From contig NZ_CP139969.1 in NCBI RefSeq assembly GCF_034424645.1, positions 2,294,001 through 2,358,000 of the forward strand: 64,000 nucleotides of DNA, written 5' to 3'. Under the pieces are notes generated by a model. That model did not search any database. It was not told where the DNA came from and worked only from the letters and a program-made list of their open reading frames with translations. Positions within the stretch are counted from its first letter, which is position 1; each line of letters begins with the position of its first letter. The DNA comes from Bordetella avium. Lineage in GTDB: Bacteria > Pseudomonadota > Gammaproteobacteria > Burkholderiales > Burkholderiaceae_B. The position numbers and the translations under genes are program-made. Below, piece after piece: positions 37,635-46,197 of this stretch.

Positions 37635-38102
37635 TCACACGGCTTCGTTGCCGACGATCTGCCCTTTTATCCGATAGGATCGGCCACGAAAGAGCGCCAC
37701 ATTGCGCCCGTCCTGATTGGTGACCGTAACGTCGTAAACACCGGTGCGACCTGCCAGCGAACGCTCTTGGGCAACGGCCGTCAGCACATCGCCTTCAAAG
37801 CCCGGAGCCAGATAATCGATCACGCAACCCGAGGCCACGGTGCTGACATTGCGCGAATTGCAAGCGAAGGCAAAGCTGCTGTCGGCCAGCGCGAAGATGA
37901 AGCCACCATGGCAAGTCTTGTGACCGTTTAGCATGTCGCCACGCACCGTCATGACGAGGCGGGCATAGCCGGGAGCGATGGCCTCGACCTTCATTCCCAG
38001 CGCCTGAGAGGCCGCATCGCCGGCATACATGGTAGTGCCGACCGCATCGGCCAGCGCTTGCGGATCATCCGGTACAACTTGTGTTGCGGCTGCGTTCATC
38101 AC
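37635..38102 (-). CDS. paaI: Phenylacetate-pathway acyl-CoA thioesterase
   Basis: Hotdog-fold thioesterase; PaaI hydrolyses dead-end hydroxyphenylacetyl-CoA and releases trapped CoA. 155 residues with the family active-site run NGHKTCHGGFIFALADSSFA (about 75-94, catalytic Asp and Asn region). Starts ATGATG, the first ATG overlapping the paaG stop, so the two are coupled. Confidence 0.93.
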   Translation of the reverse strand: MMNAAATQVVPDDPQALADAVGTTMYAGDAASQALGMKVEAIAPGYARLVMTVRGDMLNGHKTCHGGFIFALADSSFAFACNSRNVSTVASGCVIDYLAPGFEGDVLTAVAQERSLAGRTGVYDVTVTNQDGRNVALFRGRSYRIKGQIVGNEAV

Positions 38103-38887
38103 TGCCCTTTGAATTGTGGTTCACGCTTGTCGAGAAAGGCGGCTACGCCCTCGGCGTAGTCCGCGCTATGACCGAGCTGACGCATCATGTCGCGCTCGAG
38201 ATCCAACTGAGTGGCCAGATCGTTACCCAGGCTGGCCTGCAAAGCGCGCTTAGTCATGGCCAGCCCCTGGGTCGGCGCTTTGGCGAAATGGCTGGCGAGC
38301 TGATTCAGCCTGTCATCGAAGGCCTCGTCAGCCACGCATTGCCATATCAGGCCCCATTCCTGCGCCTGACGCGCTGCAATCCTGTCGCCCAGCATGGCCA
38401 GACCCAATGCGCGGGCGCGTCCCACCAGTCGCGGCAGCACGAAGGTGCCACCCGTGTCAGGGATCAGCCCAAGTTTGCAGAATGACTGGATAAAGCTGGC
38501 CGACTCTTTGGCGATAACGATATCGCCGGCGAAGGCCAGGTTAGCGCCAGCGCCAGCCGCCACCCCGTTGACACCCACCACCACCGGCAAGGGCAGCGCG
38601 GCCAGCCGCCGCACCAGCGGGCCGTAGTATTTCTCGACCGTCTCTCCCAGATCGGGCGGCGTGCCATCCGGCGCCGGACGACGCTCGGAAAGATCCTGTC
38701 CGGCACAAAAACCCCGGCCTGCTCCGGTCAGAACGAGGACGCGCGCGCCCTGCGTTTCAACCTGAGTCAGGGCATCCGCCACTTCCTCATGCATGCGGGC
38801 CGTGAAGCTGTTGAGTTTGTCCGGGCGGTTCAAGGTCAGGCGGGCAATGCCATCCGCCAGCGAGAACTGAATATCCTGATAGCTCAT
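38099..38887 (-). CDS. paaG: Ring-1,2-epoxyphenylacetyl-CoA isomerase (enoyl-CoA hydratase family)
   Basis: Crotonase-fold enzyme that turns the ring epoxide into oxepin-CoA. 262 residues from ATG 38887 (MSYQDIQFSLADGIARL), preceded by GAGGAG; a longer frame upstream lies within paaN. The oxyanion-hole segments are GAGRGFCAGQDLSE and VAAGAGANLAFAGD; Asp of the PDTGGTFVLPRLVG run is the likely catalytic acid. Operon position between paaN and paaI supports PaaG over a generic hydratase or PaaF. Confidence 0.9.
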   Translation of the reverse strand: MSYQDIQFSLADGIARLTLNRPDKLNSFTARMHEEVADALTQVETQGARVLVLTGAGRGFCAGQDLSERRPAPDGTPPDLGETVEKYYGPLVRRLAALPLPVVVGVNGVAAGAGANLAFAGDIVIAKESASFIQSFCKLGLIPDTGGTFVLPRLVGRARALGLAMLGDRIAARQAQEWGLIWQCVADEAFDDRLNQLASHFAKAPTQGLAMTKRALQASLGNDLATQLDLERDMMRQLGHSADYAEGVAAFLDKREPQFKGQ

Positions 38888-38897
38888 GCCTCGCTCC

Positions 38898-40562
38898 TCA
38901 AACGTGACGGCGGGTCTGCACCACGCGGAAGCGGTTGGCCACAAACGCGCTATCCGACAATGCGGCATTGGCCGCAGGGTTGGCGCCCGTGCCGTGAAAG
39001 TCACTGAATGCTGCGGTCTGATTCACGAATACCGCACCCGTGAGGTTGAGCGAAAGCGCCACGCCAGCCTGCTCGGCCGCATCCTGCACCTGTGCCGCCA
39101 CATCGTCGTCGGTGGTGTAGGCCGACAGGCTCAGGGCTCCATGTGCGCGGGCAGTGTCACGCGCCAACTTGACGCTGTGCGCGGTCGAGTCGGTGGCAAC
39201 GACAAAGGAGATAGGGCCGAACCACTCTTGGAAAATGCGGGCGTCATCCGCGTCGGCACGCAAGACCAGCGGCGTACGCACGCGGGCCTGCGCGAACTGC
39301 GGATGCTCCAGCACGCGCGAGTCGGCCAATAACGGCAGGCCCAGCGCTCGTGCAGCGTCGATGCGTTGCGCGGTGGCTTCATTCTGAATGGCGCCGGTCA
39401 ACTCAACCGCACGAGCGGCATCCCCAGAGAGCTTCTCAACCGCGCTGGCGATGGCGGCCGCCACTTCATCAAAACTCAAACGGCCTTCGGCGGTGTCGAT
39501 ACCATCACGCGGCACATAGATGTTTTGCGGCGCGGTGCACATCTGACCCGAGTACAGCGCCAGCGAAAATGCCAGGTTGCGCGCCACACCCTTGATGTCG
39601 GCTGCCGAATCGATAATGACCTGATTGACACCGGCCTTTTCGGTGTAAACCTGCGCCTGGCGGGCGTTTTGCTCCAGCCAGTTGCCGTTGGCGCTGCTGC
39701 CGGTAAAGTCGATCAACTTGACGGCGGGATTGAGCGCCAACTGTTGAGCCGTGTCATCACCGGCCTCATGCGCGGCCAGTTGCACGACGTTGGGATCGAA
39801 GCCCGCCTCGGCCAGGACTTCTCGCGCCACCAGCACCGTCAGGGCCAGCGGCAAAATGGCCGAGGGATGCGGCTTGACGATGACGGTGTTGCCGGTAGCC
39901 AGACTCGCGAACAGGCCCGGATAACCGTTCCAGGTCGGGAAGGTCGAGCAACCGATCACCAGCGCGACGCCACGCGGCACGATGGTAAAGCGCTTCTCCA
40001 TCTTGATGGGCTCGTTCTTGCCCTGCGGTTTTTCCCAGATGGCGACATCGGGAATACGCGACATTTCCTGCCAGGCATAGGTCACGGCTTCCAGGCCACG
40101 ATCCTGGGCATGCGGGCCGCCTGCCTGGAAAGCCATCATGAAGCCCTGCCCTGTCGTGTGCTGCACGGCTTGGGCCATCTCGAAGCTGCGCCGGTTCAGG
40201 CGGGTCAGGATTTCCAGCGAAACGCCCACCCAGGCACGCGGGCCGGCACGGCGCCAGCTCTCGCCGGCGGTTTGCGCAGCAGCCACGAGACGATCCGGCG
40301 AGATGCGCGGATAGCGGATATTCAGCGGAAAGCCAAAAGGCGAAACCTCACCGCTCACACTGCCTTCTGCGCCATCCACCACGAGCGGAAACGCTTTGCC
40401 GAGCAAGGCGTCAAACGCAGCCTGGCCGTCCTGAGCAGCCGTCTCGCCATAGTTGCGCGGGCTGGGGGATTCTGCGAACGGACTCCAGTAACCGCGTTCA
40501 CGGGCGGCCTGCAAGGCCTTTTCGAGCACCGGCTGGTGAAGTTCAAAGAAATCTTGGGACAT
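38898..40562 (-). CDS. paaN: Phenylacetic acid degradation protein PaaN (aldehyde dehydrogenase-like)
   Basis: Aldehyde dehydrogenase superfamily protein found in paa clusters lacking fused PaaZ; expected to oxidise the semialdehyde formed after oxepin-CoA ring opening. 554 residues from ATG 40562 (MSQDFFELHQPVLEKAL): GGAGAG lies six bases before this ATG but abuts the ATG two codons earlier. The putative nucleophile is the Cys of LYSGQMCTAPQNIYVPRDG; LIDFTGSSANGNWLE is the cofactor loop. No R-specific hydratase (MaoC) domain follows, unlike PaaZ, so ring hydrolysis needs another protein. Confidence 0.88.
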   Translation of the reverse strand: MSQDFFELHQPVLEKALQAARERGYWSPFAESPSPRNYGETAAQDGQAAFDALLGKAFPLVVDGAEGSVSGEVSPFGFPLNIRYPRISPDRLVAAAQTAGESWRRAGPRAWVGVSLEILTRLNRRSFEMAQAVQHTTGQGFMMAFQAGGPHAQDRGLEAVTYAWQEMSRIPDVAIWEKPQGKNEPIKMEKRFTIVPRGVALVIGCSTFPTWNGYPGLFASLATGNTVIVKPHPSAILPLALTVLVAREVLAEAGFDPNVVQLAAHEAGDDTAQQLALNPAVKLIDFTGSSANGNWLEQNARQAQVYTEKAGVNQVIIDSAADIKGVARNLAFSLALYSGQMCTAPQNIYVPRDGIDTAEGRLSFDEVAAAIASAVEKLSGDAARAVELTGAIQNEATAQRIDAARALGLPLLADSRVLEHPQFAQARVRTPLVLRADADDARIFQEWFGPISFVVATDSTAHSVKLARDTARAHGALSLSAYTTDDDVAAQVQDAAEQAGVALSLNLTGAVFVNQTAAFSDFHGTGANPAANAALSDSAFVANRFRVVQTRRHV

Positions 40563-40615
40563 TGCCATCTCTCCAGTTTATTTTTTAATGATTTCGCAAC
40601 AGGCGCCAGGCGCGC

Positions 40616-41704
40616 TCAGGTTTCCTGGTCGAAGTCCAGCACCAACCGGTCACTGACAGGATAGCTCTGGCAGCTCAGGACAAAGCCGCGCGCCACTTCA
40701 TAATCTTCCAGCGCGAAGTTGGCATCCATATCCACTTCGCCCTCCACGACCTTGCACCGGCATGTCGAACAGACACCCCCCTTGCAGGAATAGGGCAATT
40801 CAACACCTTGCGCCAGCGCCGCATCCAATACATTGAGCTGGTTCTTGGCGATGGAGAAGCTGCGGCTGTGGCCATCCTGAATAACGGTCACTTCGCACTG
40901 CCCCTTGCCGGGCGCCACAGGCGCATCGCGGCCGGAACGCAGGCTGCGCGGCCCCTTGGGGGCACCAAACAGTTCAAACTTGATGCGCGACTTATCCAGG
41001 CCACGCGCGCCCAGACGCTCCACCACACTTTCGATCATGGTTTGCGGACCACAGACGAAGGCGTAATCAACCTCATCCGCGCTCATCCAGCTCGTCATGA
41101 GCTGATCAACTTTGTCGCCATCCAGACGGCCATTGAACAACTCGATATCCTGAGACTCGCGGCTCATGATGTAGACCAACGAAAAACGCTCCATGTAGCG
41201 GTTCTTCAGGTCTTCGATTTCTTCGCGAAACAGCACCGAGGACGACGCACGGTTGCCAAAAAACAGCGTGAAGCGACTGCGCGGCTCGCTGCCCAGGGCA
41301 GTTTTCACCAGCGACAGCACCGGTGTAATGCCACTGCCCACCGCGAAGGCCACGTAATGCCGCGCATGCTCGGGCGAGAAGTCCACCGTAAAATTCCCCG
41401 CCGGCGCCATTACTTCAAGGTCCTGGCCGGGCTGCAACTGCTGGTTGGCCCAACTGGAAAACACACCCTCATCGACCTGCTTGATCGCCACGCGCAGGAT
41501 GCCATCCTGAGGGGCCGAACAGATCGAGTAAGAGCGGCGGACCTCCTCGCCATTGAGCTGCGTGCGCAGGGTAAGGTACTGGCCGGGACGGAAGGCGAAG
41601 GTGTCGCGCAGCGTGTCGGGCAGATCGAAAGTGACCACGACAGCGTCGCGCGTATTGCGCGCCACGTCAGCGACTTTCAGCGTATGAAATTGGGGCTGGC
41701 TCAT
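40616..41704 (-). CDS. paaE: Phenylacetyl-CoA 1,2-epoxidase, reductase subunit PaaE
   Basis: Passes electrons from NADPH to the PaaABC oxygenase. 362 residues from ATG 41704 (MSQPQFHTLKVADV). FAD domain with RRSYSICSAP, NAD(P) domain with VAFAVGSGITPVLSLVKTAL, and a C-terminal plant-type 2Fe-2S domain with CKGGVCSTCRCKVVEG and the fourth Cys in FVLSCQSYPVS. Twelve bases after paaD. Confidence 0.96.
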   Translation of the reverse strand: MSQPQFHTLKVADVARNTRDAVVVTFDLPDTLRDTFAFRPGQYLTLRTQLNGEEVRRSYSICSAPQDGILRVAIKQVDEGVFSSWANQQLQPGQDLEVMAPAGNFTVDFSPEHARHYVAFAVGSGITPVLSLVKTALGSEPRSRFTLFFGNRASSSVLFREEIEDLKNRYMERFSLVYIMSRESQDIELFNGRLDGDKVDQLMTSWMSADEVDYAFVCGPQTMIESVVERLGARGLDKSRIKFELFGAPKGPRSLRSGRDAPVAPGKGQCEVTVIQDGHSRSFSIAKNQLNVLDAALAQGVELPYSCKGGVCSTCRCKVVEGEVDMDANFALEDYEVARGFVLSCQSYPVSDRLVLDFDQET

Positions 41705-41715
41705 GAGAAAACCGC

Positions 41716-42216
41716 TCAATGCGTCTTGAAGTAGTCGAAAGGCTCGCGGCAGTCCGCGCAGCGGTAAAGGGCCTTGCAGGATGTCGAGCCGAAATTGCTG
41801 ATCAGGCGCGTGTTGGACGAAGCACAACGCGGACAGGGGATCGCAGGCATGGCCTGCTTGCGGCTGATGCCGGAGATGTCCACCGCCCGCTCCGCGGGCG
41901 CGGCAATGCCATAGCCTTTCAGGGCGGCGCGGCCACGCTCGGTCATCCAGTCAGTCGTCCACGCCGGTGACAAACGGGTCTGCACCCGCACCTGCTCCAG
42001 TCCGTGGCCGGCCAGCACCTGCACAATATCCTCGGTGATTTCACGCATAGCGGGGCAGCCCGAGTAGGTGGGCGTGATGGTGACCACACAGGTGCCCTCT
42101 TCCCAACCCACTTCACGCACGATACCCAGGTCCACCACGGACAACACCGGAATCTCGGGGTCGGGCACCGACTCGAGCCAGCGCATGACCTGGCTGCTGT
42201 CCGCCACGGCACTCAC
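41716..42216 (-). CDS. paaD: Phenylacetyl-CoA epoxidase assembly factor PaaD
   Basis: MIP18/SufT-like (DUF59) protein needed for a functional epoxidase, probably in iron-sulfur maturation. 166 residues: DUF59 domain 1-100 with VPDPEIPVLSVVDLGIVREV and TPTYSGCPAM, then a zinc ribbon with CPRC (about 131-134) and CADC (about 155-158). Start overlaps the paaC stop by four bases. Confidence 0.95.
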   Translation of the reverse strand: MSAVADSSQVMRWLESVPDPEIPVLSVVDLGIVREVGWEEGTCVVTITPTYSGCPAMREITEDIVQVLAGHGLEQVRVQTRLSPAWTTDWMTERGRAALKGYGIAAPAERAVDISGISRKQAMPAIPCPRCASSNTRLISNFGSTSCKALYRCADCREPFDYFKTH

Positions 42217-42977
42217 CAGCGGGCTCCTGGATAGCTGCGCTGCAAATGCTGCATCTCGGCCAGCACATAGCCCAGCGCTTCGGTATGACGGCCCTGCCAG
42301 CCGCCGCGATGGGCAGGATGAAAAGCCTCCTGCTCATCGGGCACGGTAAGCGTGGCCTCTTCGAGTACCTCACGCACATGAGCCAGCCAGGACGCGCGCA
42401 GGCTTGCACGCGCCACGCAGATACCCCGCCCAGCCAGATCGAGATCGACCTCGTCATCGACAAACAGCTCACCCGCATAGGGCCAGGCCGCATCAAGGGC
42501 GGCCTGCATGCGGCGGTGGCTTTCTTCGGTGCCATCGCCCAGGCGTACCACCAGGTCCGAAGCGCGGCGCACGTGATAGGTGACCTCTTTGAGCGACTTG
42601 GCGGCGATGGCGGCCACGCGCTCATCCGTGGAGGCGGTCAGGCCGCGCAACAGGAAGTAGTGCCAGACATCGAACAGAAACTGGCGCGCCATCGTGTCGC
42701 CATAGTGGCCGTTGACCCGCTCGACTAGCAGACAATTGCGGAACTGATGCGCGTCGCGCAAATAGGCCAACTGATCTTCGTCGCGCCCGGCGCCTTCGAC
42801 CTCAGCAGCCAGCGTCAGCCACATGCGAGCCTGCCCCAGCAAATCCAGCGCCGTATTGGTCAGCGCGAGATCCTCTTCGAGCACGGGACCATGCCCGCAC
42901 CACTCGCCCAGCCGCTGCGACAGAATAAGCGTAGAGTCACCCAGGCGCAGAAGATATTCAAACAGATGTTTATCCAT
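42213..42977 (-). CDS. paaC: Phenylacetyl-CoA 1,2-epoxidase structural subunit PaaC
   Basis: Ferritin-like partner of PaaA; holds the catalytic subunit in an A2C2 core but lacks a complete di-iron site in the family. 254 residues with LRLGDSTLILSQRLGEWCGHGP at the N-terminus and LAYLRDAHQFRNCLLVE after it. Nine bases downstream of paaB. Confidence 0.95.
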   Translation of the reverse strand: MDKHLFEYLLRLGDSTLILSQRLGEWCGHGPVLEEDLALTNTALDLLGQARMWLTLAAEVEGAGRDEDQLAYLRDAHQFRNCLLVERVNGHYGDTMARQFLFDVWHYFLLRGLTASTDERVAAIAAKSLKEVTYHVRRASDLVVRLGDGTEESHRRMQAALDAAWPYAGELFVDDEVDLDLAGRGICVARASLRASWLAHVREVLEEATLTVPDEQEAFHPAHRGGWQGRHTEALGYVLAEMQHLQRSYPGARW

Positions 42978-42986
42978 GCCGCCGCC

Positions 42987-43271
42987 TTACATGTGTTTGA
43001 TTTCTTCCGGCATCGGGAAGAAGGTCGGATGACGATAGACCTTGTTATTGGCCGGCTCGAACAGCGGTTCTTTGTCGCCGGGGCTGCTGGCGGTGATATC
43101 GCTGGCGCGCACGACCCAGATGCTCAGGCCTTCATTACGACGCGTGTAAACATCGCGTGCATTGTTGATCGCCATTTCGGCATCCGGCGCATGCAGGCTG
43201 CCCACATGCTTGTGCGCGAGGCCGTGCTGGCTGCGGATGAAAACTTCCCAGAGGGGCCATTCTTTGCTCAT
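42987..43271 (-). CDS. paaB: Phenylacetyl-CoA 1,2-epoxidase subunit PaaB
   Basis: Small subunit required for epoxidase activity. 94 residues starting MSKEWPLWEVFIRSQHGLAH, with HVGSLHAPDAEMAINNARDVYTRR, which matches the family from end to end. 59 bases after paaA. Confidence 0.95.
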   Translation of the reverse strand: MSKEWPLWEVFIRSQHGLAHKHVGSLHAPDAEMAINNARDVYTRRNEGLSIWVVRASDITASSPGDKEPLFEPANNKVYRHPTFFPMPEEIKHM

Positions 43272-43330
43272 GATGCGTATTCCCGGCGCGTCGCGCCTTT
43301 GCTTACGGAAGGAAACAGGTGGGCGCCGTT

Positions 43331-44320
43331 TCAGGCGGCCTTGCGGCGGGCCTGCTTATCGGCGTAAGCCGCCAGACCATCGCGCACCCAGGCGCCGTCT
43401 TCATGCGCCTTGACGCGTGCGGCCAGCCGCTCGCGGTTGCAAGGACCATTGCCTTTGATAACGGCGTAAAACTCGGCCCAATCGATCTCGCCGAAGTCGT
43501 AGTGACCGCGTTCCGCGTTCCACTTCAGGTCTGGGTCGGGCACCGTCAGCCCCAGGTACTCGGCCTGCGGCACAGTCTGATCCACCATCTTCTGGCGCAG
43601 CTCATCGTTAGAAAAGAGCTTGATCTTCCATTGCATGGACTGCGCGCTATTGGGAGAGTCGGCGTCCGAAGGGCCGAACATCATGAGGGCAGGCCACCAC
43701 CAGCGGTTGAGCGCGTCCTGGCACATGGCCTTTTGCTCGGGCGTGCCATGCAGACACATCTGAATCAGCAGGTCATAGCCTTGGCGCTGATGGAAGGACT
43801 CCTCCTTACAGACTCGCACCATCGCGCGGGCATAGGGACCATAAGAGCAACGGCAAAGCGGGATTTGGTTGATGATGGCCGAGCCGTCCACCAGCCAGCC
43901 GATCATGCCGATATCGGCCCAGCTCAGGGTGGGGTAATTGAAAATGCTGGAGTACTTGGCCTTGCCGGAATGCAGATCGCTGATGAGATCATCGCGCGAC
44001 ACGCCCAGGGTTTCGGCGGCGCTGTAGAGATAGAGCCCGTGGCCGGCCTCATCTTGCACTTTGGCCAGCAAAATGGCCTTGCGCTTGAGCGATGGAGCGC
44101 GGGTAATCCAATTGCCCTCGGGCAACATACCGACGATCTCGGAATGCGCATGCTGAGAAATCTGCCGCACCAAGGTCTTGCGATAGGCTTCAGGCATCCA
44201 ATCCTTGGCTTCGATGCGGATACCTTCATCCACGCGGCGCTGGAACTCGCGCTCGGAGCCGGACAGTTCGTCCTTGCTCCGCAACTGCTTCACACCGGTC
44301 TCCACCAGTTGCGCGTACAT
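43331..44320 (-). CDS. paaA: Phenylacetyl-CoA 1,2-epoxidase catalytic subunit PaaA
   Basis: Di-iron oxygenase that forms the ring-1,2-epoxide of phenylacetyl-CoA. 329 residues; the metal-ligand ExxH motif is in [21 protein letters not shown] and the second in [15 protein letters not shown]. First gene of the operon, preceded by a clear promoter and inverted repeat shared with divergent paaX. Confidence 0.97.
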   Translation of the reverse strand: MYAQLVETGVKQLRSKDELSGSEREFQRRVDEGIRIEAKDWMPEAYRKTLVRQISQHAHSEIVGMLPEGNWITRAPSLKRKAILLAKVQDEAGHGLYLYSAAETLGVSRDDLISDLHSGKAKYSSIFNYPTLSWADIGMIGWLVDGSAIINQIPLCRCSYGPYARAMVRVCKEESFHQRQGYDLLIQMCLHGTPEQKAMCQDALNRWWWPALMMFGPSDADSPNSAQSMQWKIKLFSNDELRQKMVDQTVPQAEYLGLTVPDPDLKWNAERGHYDFGEIDWAEFYAVIKGNGPCNRERLAARVKAHEDGAWVRDGLAAYADKQARRKAA

Positions 44321-44374
44321 AGTCGTCTCCTTGGACTGGCACAGTAGCCAGTCAATGGTTTTCTTGATGGAGCG

Positions 44375-44403
44375 ATTATTTAATACAAAAAATCCATTGT
44401 CAA
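44375..44403 (-). promoter_or_regulatory. paaA promoter
   Basis: Minus strand TTGACA (44403-44398) and AATAAT (44380-44375) with a 17-base spacer; the -35 is a perfect consensus. Transcription should start near 44368, about 48 bases before the paaA ATG. Confidence 0.8.
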
Positions 44404-44435
44404 ACTTATATCTGTATCACATTGGATTTATGTAT
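44383..44435. promoter_or_regulatory. Probable PaaX operator: inverted repeat in the paaA-paaX divergent region
   Basis: Arm 1 ATACAAAAAATCCATTG (44383-44399) fills the space between -35 and -10 of paaA. Arm 2 CATTGGATTTATGTAT (44420-44435) is its near-complement (one gap, two mismatches) and ends just before the paaX ATG. The layout would let PaaX block both genes; release by phenylacetyl-CoA is known for PaaX in E. coli. Confidence 0.65.
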
Positions 44436-44436
44436 C

Positions 44437-45402
44437 ATGTCGCGCAGCACCACCACAGGTAGAGGCCGCCCCGCTTTTATGGACGCAACAACAGATCAGT
44501 TCCTGAACCGCCTGCTCGCGCAGGACCCACCCCGCGCCAAGTCGCTTTGCGTGAGCTTGTTGGGCGACGCTTTGGCGCCGCACGGCGGCGCCATCTGGCT
44601 GGGAGATCTGATCGAGTTGCTGACCCCGGTGGGCATCAACGAGCGTTTGCTGCGCACCAGCGTTTTCCGCCTCGTGGCCCAGGACTGGCTGCAATCCGAG
44701 CGTCATGGGCGGCGCAGTCTTTATCTGATGGCAGATACCGGGCGGCGCCTTACTGCGCTGGCCTCGCAGCGCATCTACGAAGGCCCGCCCCAGGAATGGC
44801 AAGGAGAATGGACGCTGGTCGCGCTGCCGCGCACGGGCGGCAACGGCCTGGCTGAACGCACCGAACTTCGGCGGGCGCTGGAATGGGAAGGGTTCGCGCT
44901 GGTGGCGCCAGGCCTGTTCGCCCATCCGGCCACCGAAGTGGGCGCCGCGCATGACATACTGGAACAACTGGGCATCCCCGACAAGGCGCTGGTACTGGCT
45001 GCCCGCGATCTGGCCGGCGCAGGGGGACTCCCTATCGCCAGCCTGGTGCCGCAGTGCTGGAATCTGGAGGCGGTGGCGGAGCAATACCGCCTATTCGAGC
45101 GCATGTTCGCACCGCTCAACCCCCTGTTGGCACACAACCCACCCACGCCGGAACAGGCCTTCGCCCTGCGCGTGCTGCTGTTGCATCACTGGCGGCGCAT
45201 CGTCTTGCACGATCCGCAACTGCCCATGCCCATGTTGCCGGCCGACTGGCCTGGCGTAGCAGCGCGGGCGCTATGCGGCCAGTTGTACTGGAGTCTGTTC
45301 GATGGCTCGGAACAGCATCTGGATGCCGTGGCAGGCCGCGAAAACGAGCGCTACCGCCCGCTCGCGCCCGATGCGCTCAAGCGTTTCGGGGGCAGGCCCT
45401 AG
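44437..45402 (+). CDS. paaX: Phenylacetate operon repressor PaaX
   Basis: GntR-like winged-helix repressor released by phenylacetyl-CoA in characterised relatives. 321 residues (E. coli 316) from ATG 44437 (MSRSTTTGRGRPAF). N-terminal DNA-binding part with AKSLCVSLLGDALAPHGGAIWL and GINERLLRTSVFRLVAQDWLQ; the C-terminal domain has LLLHHWRRIVLHDPQLPMPMLP, typical of PaaX. Divergent from paaA with an operator-like inverted repeat between. Confidence 0.94.
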   Translation: MSRSTTTGRGRPAFMDATTDQFLNRLLAQDPPRAKSLCVSLLGDALAPHGGAIWLGDLIELLTPVGINERLLRTSVFRLVAQDWLQSERHGRRSLYLMADTGRRLTALASQRIYEGPPQEWQGEWTLVALPRTGGNGLAERTELRRALEWEGFALVAPGLFAHPATEVGAAHDILEQLGIPDKALVLAARDLAGAGGLPIASLVPQCWNLEAVAEQYRLFERMFAPLNPLLAHNPPTPEQAFALRVLLLHHWRRIVLHDPQLPMPMLPADWPGVAARALCGQLYWSLFDGSEQHLDAVAGRENERYRPLAPDALKRFGGRP

Positions 45403-45597
45403 CCCTGAGCGGGCGCCAACGCTATTCGTCAGAGCGCAAGCTCATGCGCGGCAGGAGCGGCGCCCAGGCGATGGCGAGATCATGGGCAAGGCTCAGAAAA
45501 CCGCCAGAATGTCTGAACCTGTCGAGGGCGCACGCTTGCAGGAAGCCAGCGCAGGATTCCCGCGTACTCCGTACTGCCCGCCGCGCTTTTCTAAGCC

Positions 45598-46143
45598 TCA
45601 GAGTTTGAGGAAATGCTCGCGGTAGTGCTTCAGCTCGTCGATGGATTCATAGATGTCGGCCAGCGCCTCATGCCGGCTTTTCTTCTCGAAACTCTTGTAG
45701 ACGGCCGGGGCCCAGCGCCGCGCCAACTCCTTGAGTGTGCTGACATCCAGATTGCGGTAGTGGAAAAAACGCTCCAGGTTCGGCATGTAGGCAAACATGA
45801 AACGACGATCCTGGCTAATGGTGTTGCCGCACAGGGGCGACTTGCCGGCCGGCACATACTGCGACAGAAAGTCGATCAATTGCTGTTCGGCCTGCGCCTC
45901 GGTCAGGGTGGAAGCCCTGACCTTGTCAATCAGACCACTCTTGCCATGGGTGGATTTGTTCCAGTTGTCCATCGCCTCGAGCACGCTGTCGCTCTGGTGC
46001 ACCACCAGAACCGGGCCCTCGGCCACCACGGTAAGATCGGGTTCGGTCACCACGACGGCGACTTCGATGATGCGTTCTTTCTCGGGGTCGAGCCCGGTCA
46101 TTTCCATGTCGAGCCAGACCAGGCGATTTTCGTTGGCAGCCAT
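45598..46143 (-). CDS. orn: Oligoribonuclease
   Basis: 3'-5' exoribonuclease that degrades 2-5 nt RNAs and linear pGpG from c-di-GMP breakdown. 181 residues, identical in length to E. coli Orn, from ATG 46143 ([19 protein letters not shown]); 15 upstream in-frame residues are excluded. DEDDh residues: D and E in [11 protein letters not shown] in [11 protein letters not shown], and the late His/Asp in [14 protein letters not shown]. Divergent from the M48 peptidase gene. Confidence 0.96.
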
Positions 46144-46197
46144 ATAATTTGCCTTTAAAACACGCGATTTTCGCACACCCCTGCACAAGGTGCCCGA

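Noticed and set aside
39366-40664. 432-codon plus-strand frame opposite paaN
   Set aside because: Shadow of an aldehyde-dehydrogenase-family gene with clear motifs.
45403-45597. Short plus-strand frames after paaX
   Set aside because: They are continuations of out-of-frame paaX shadows without initiation signals; nothing else is visible in this spacer.
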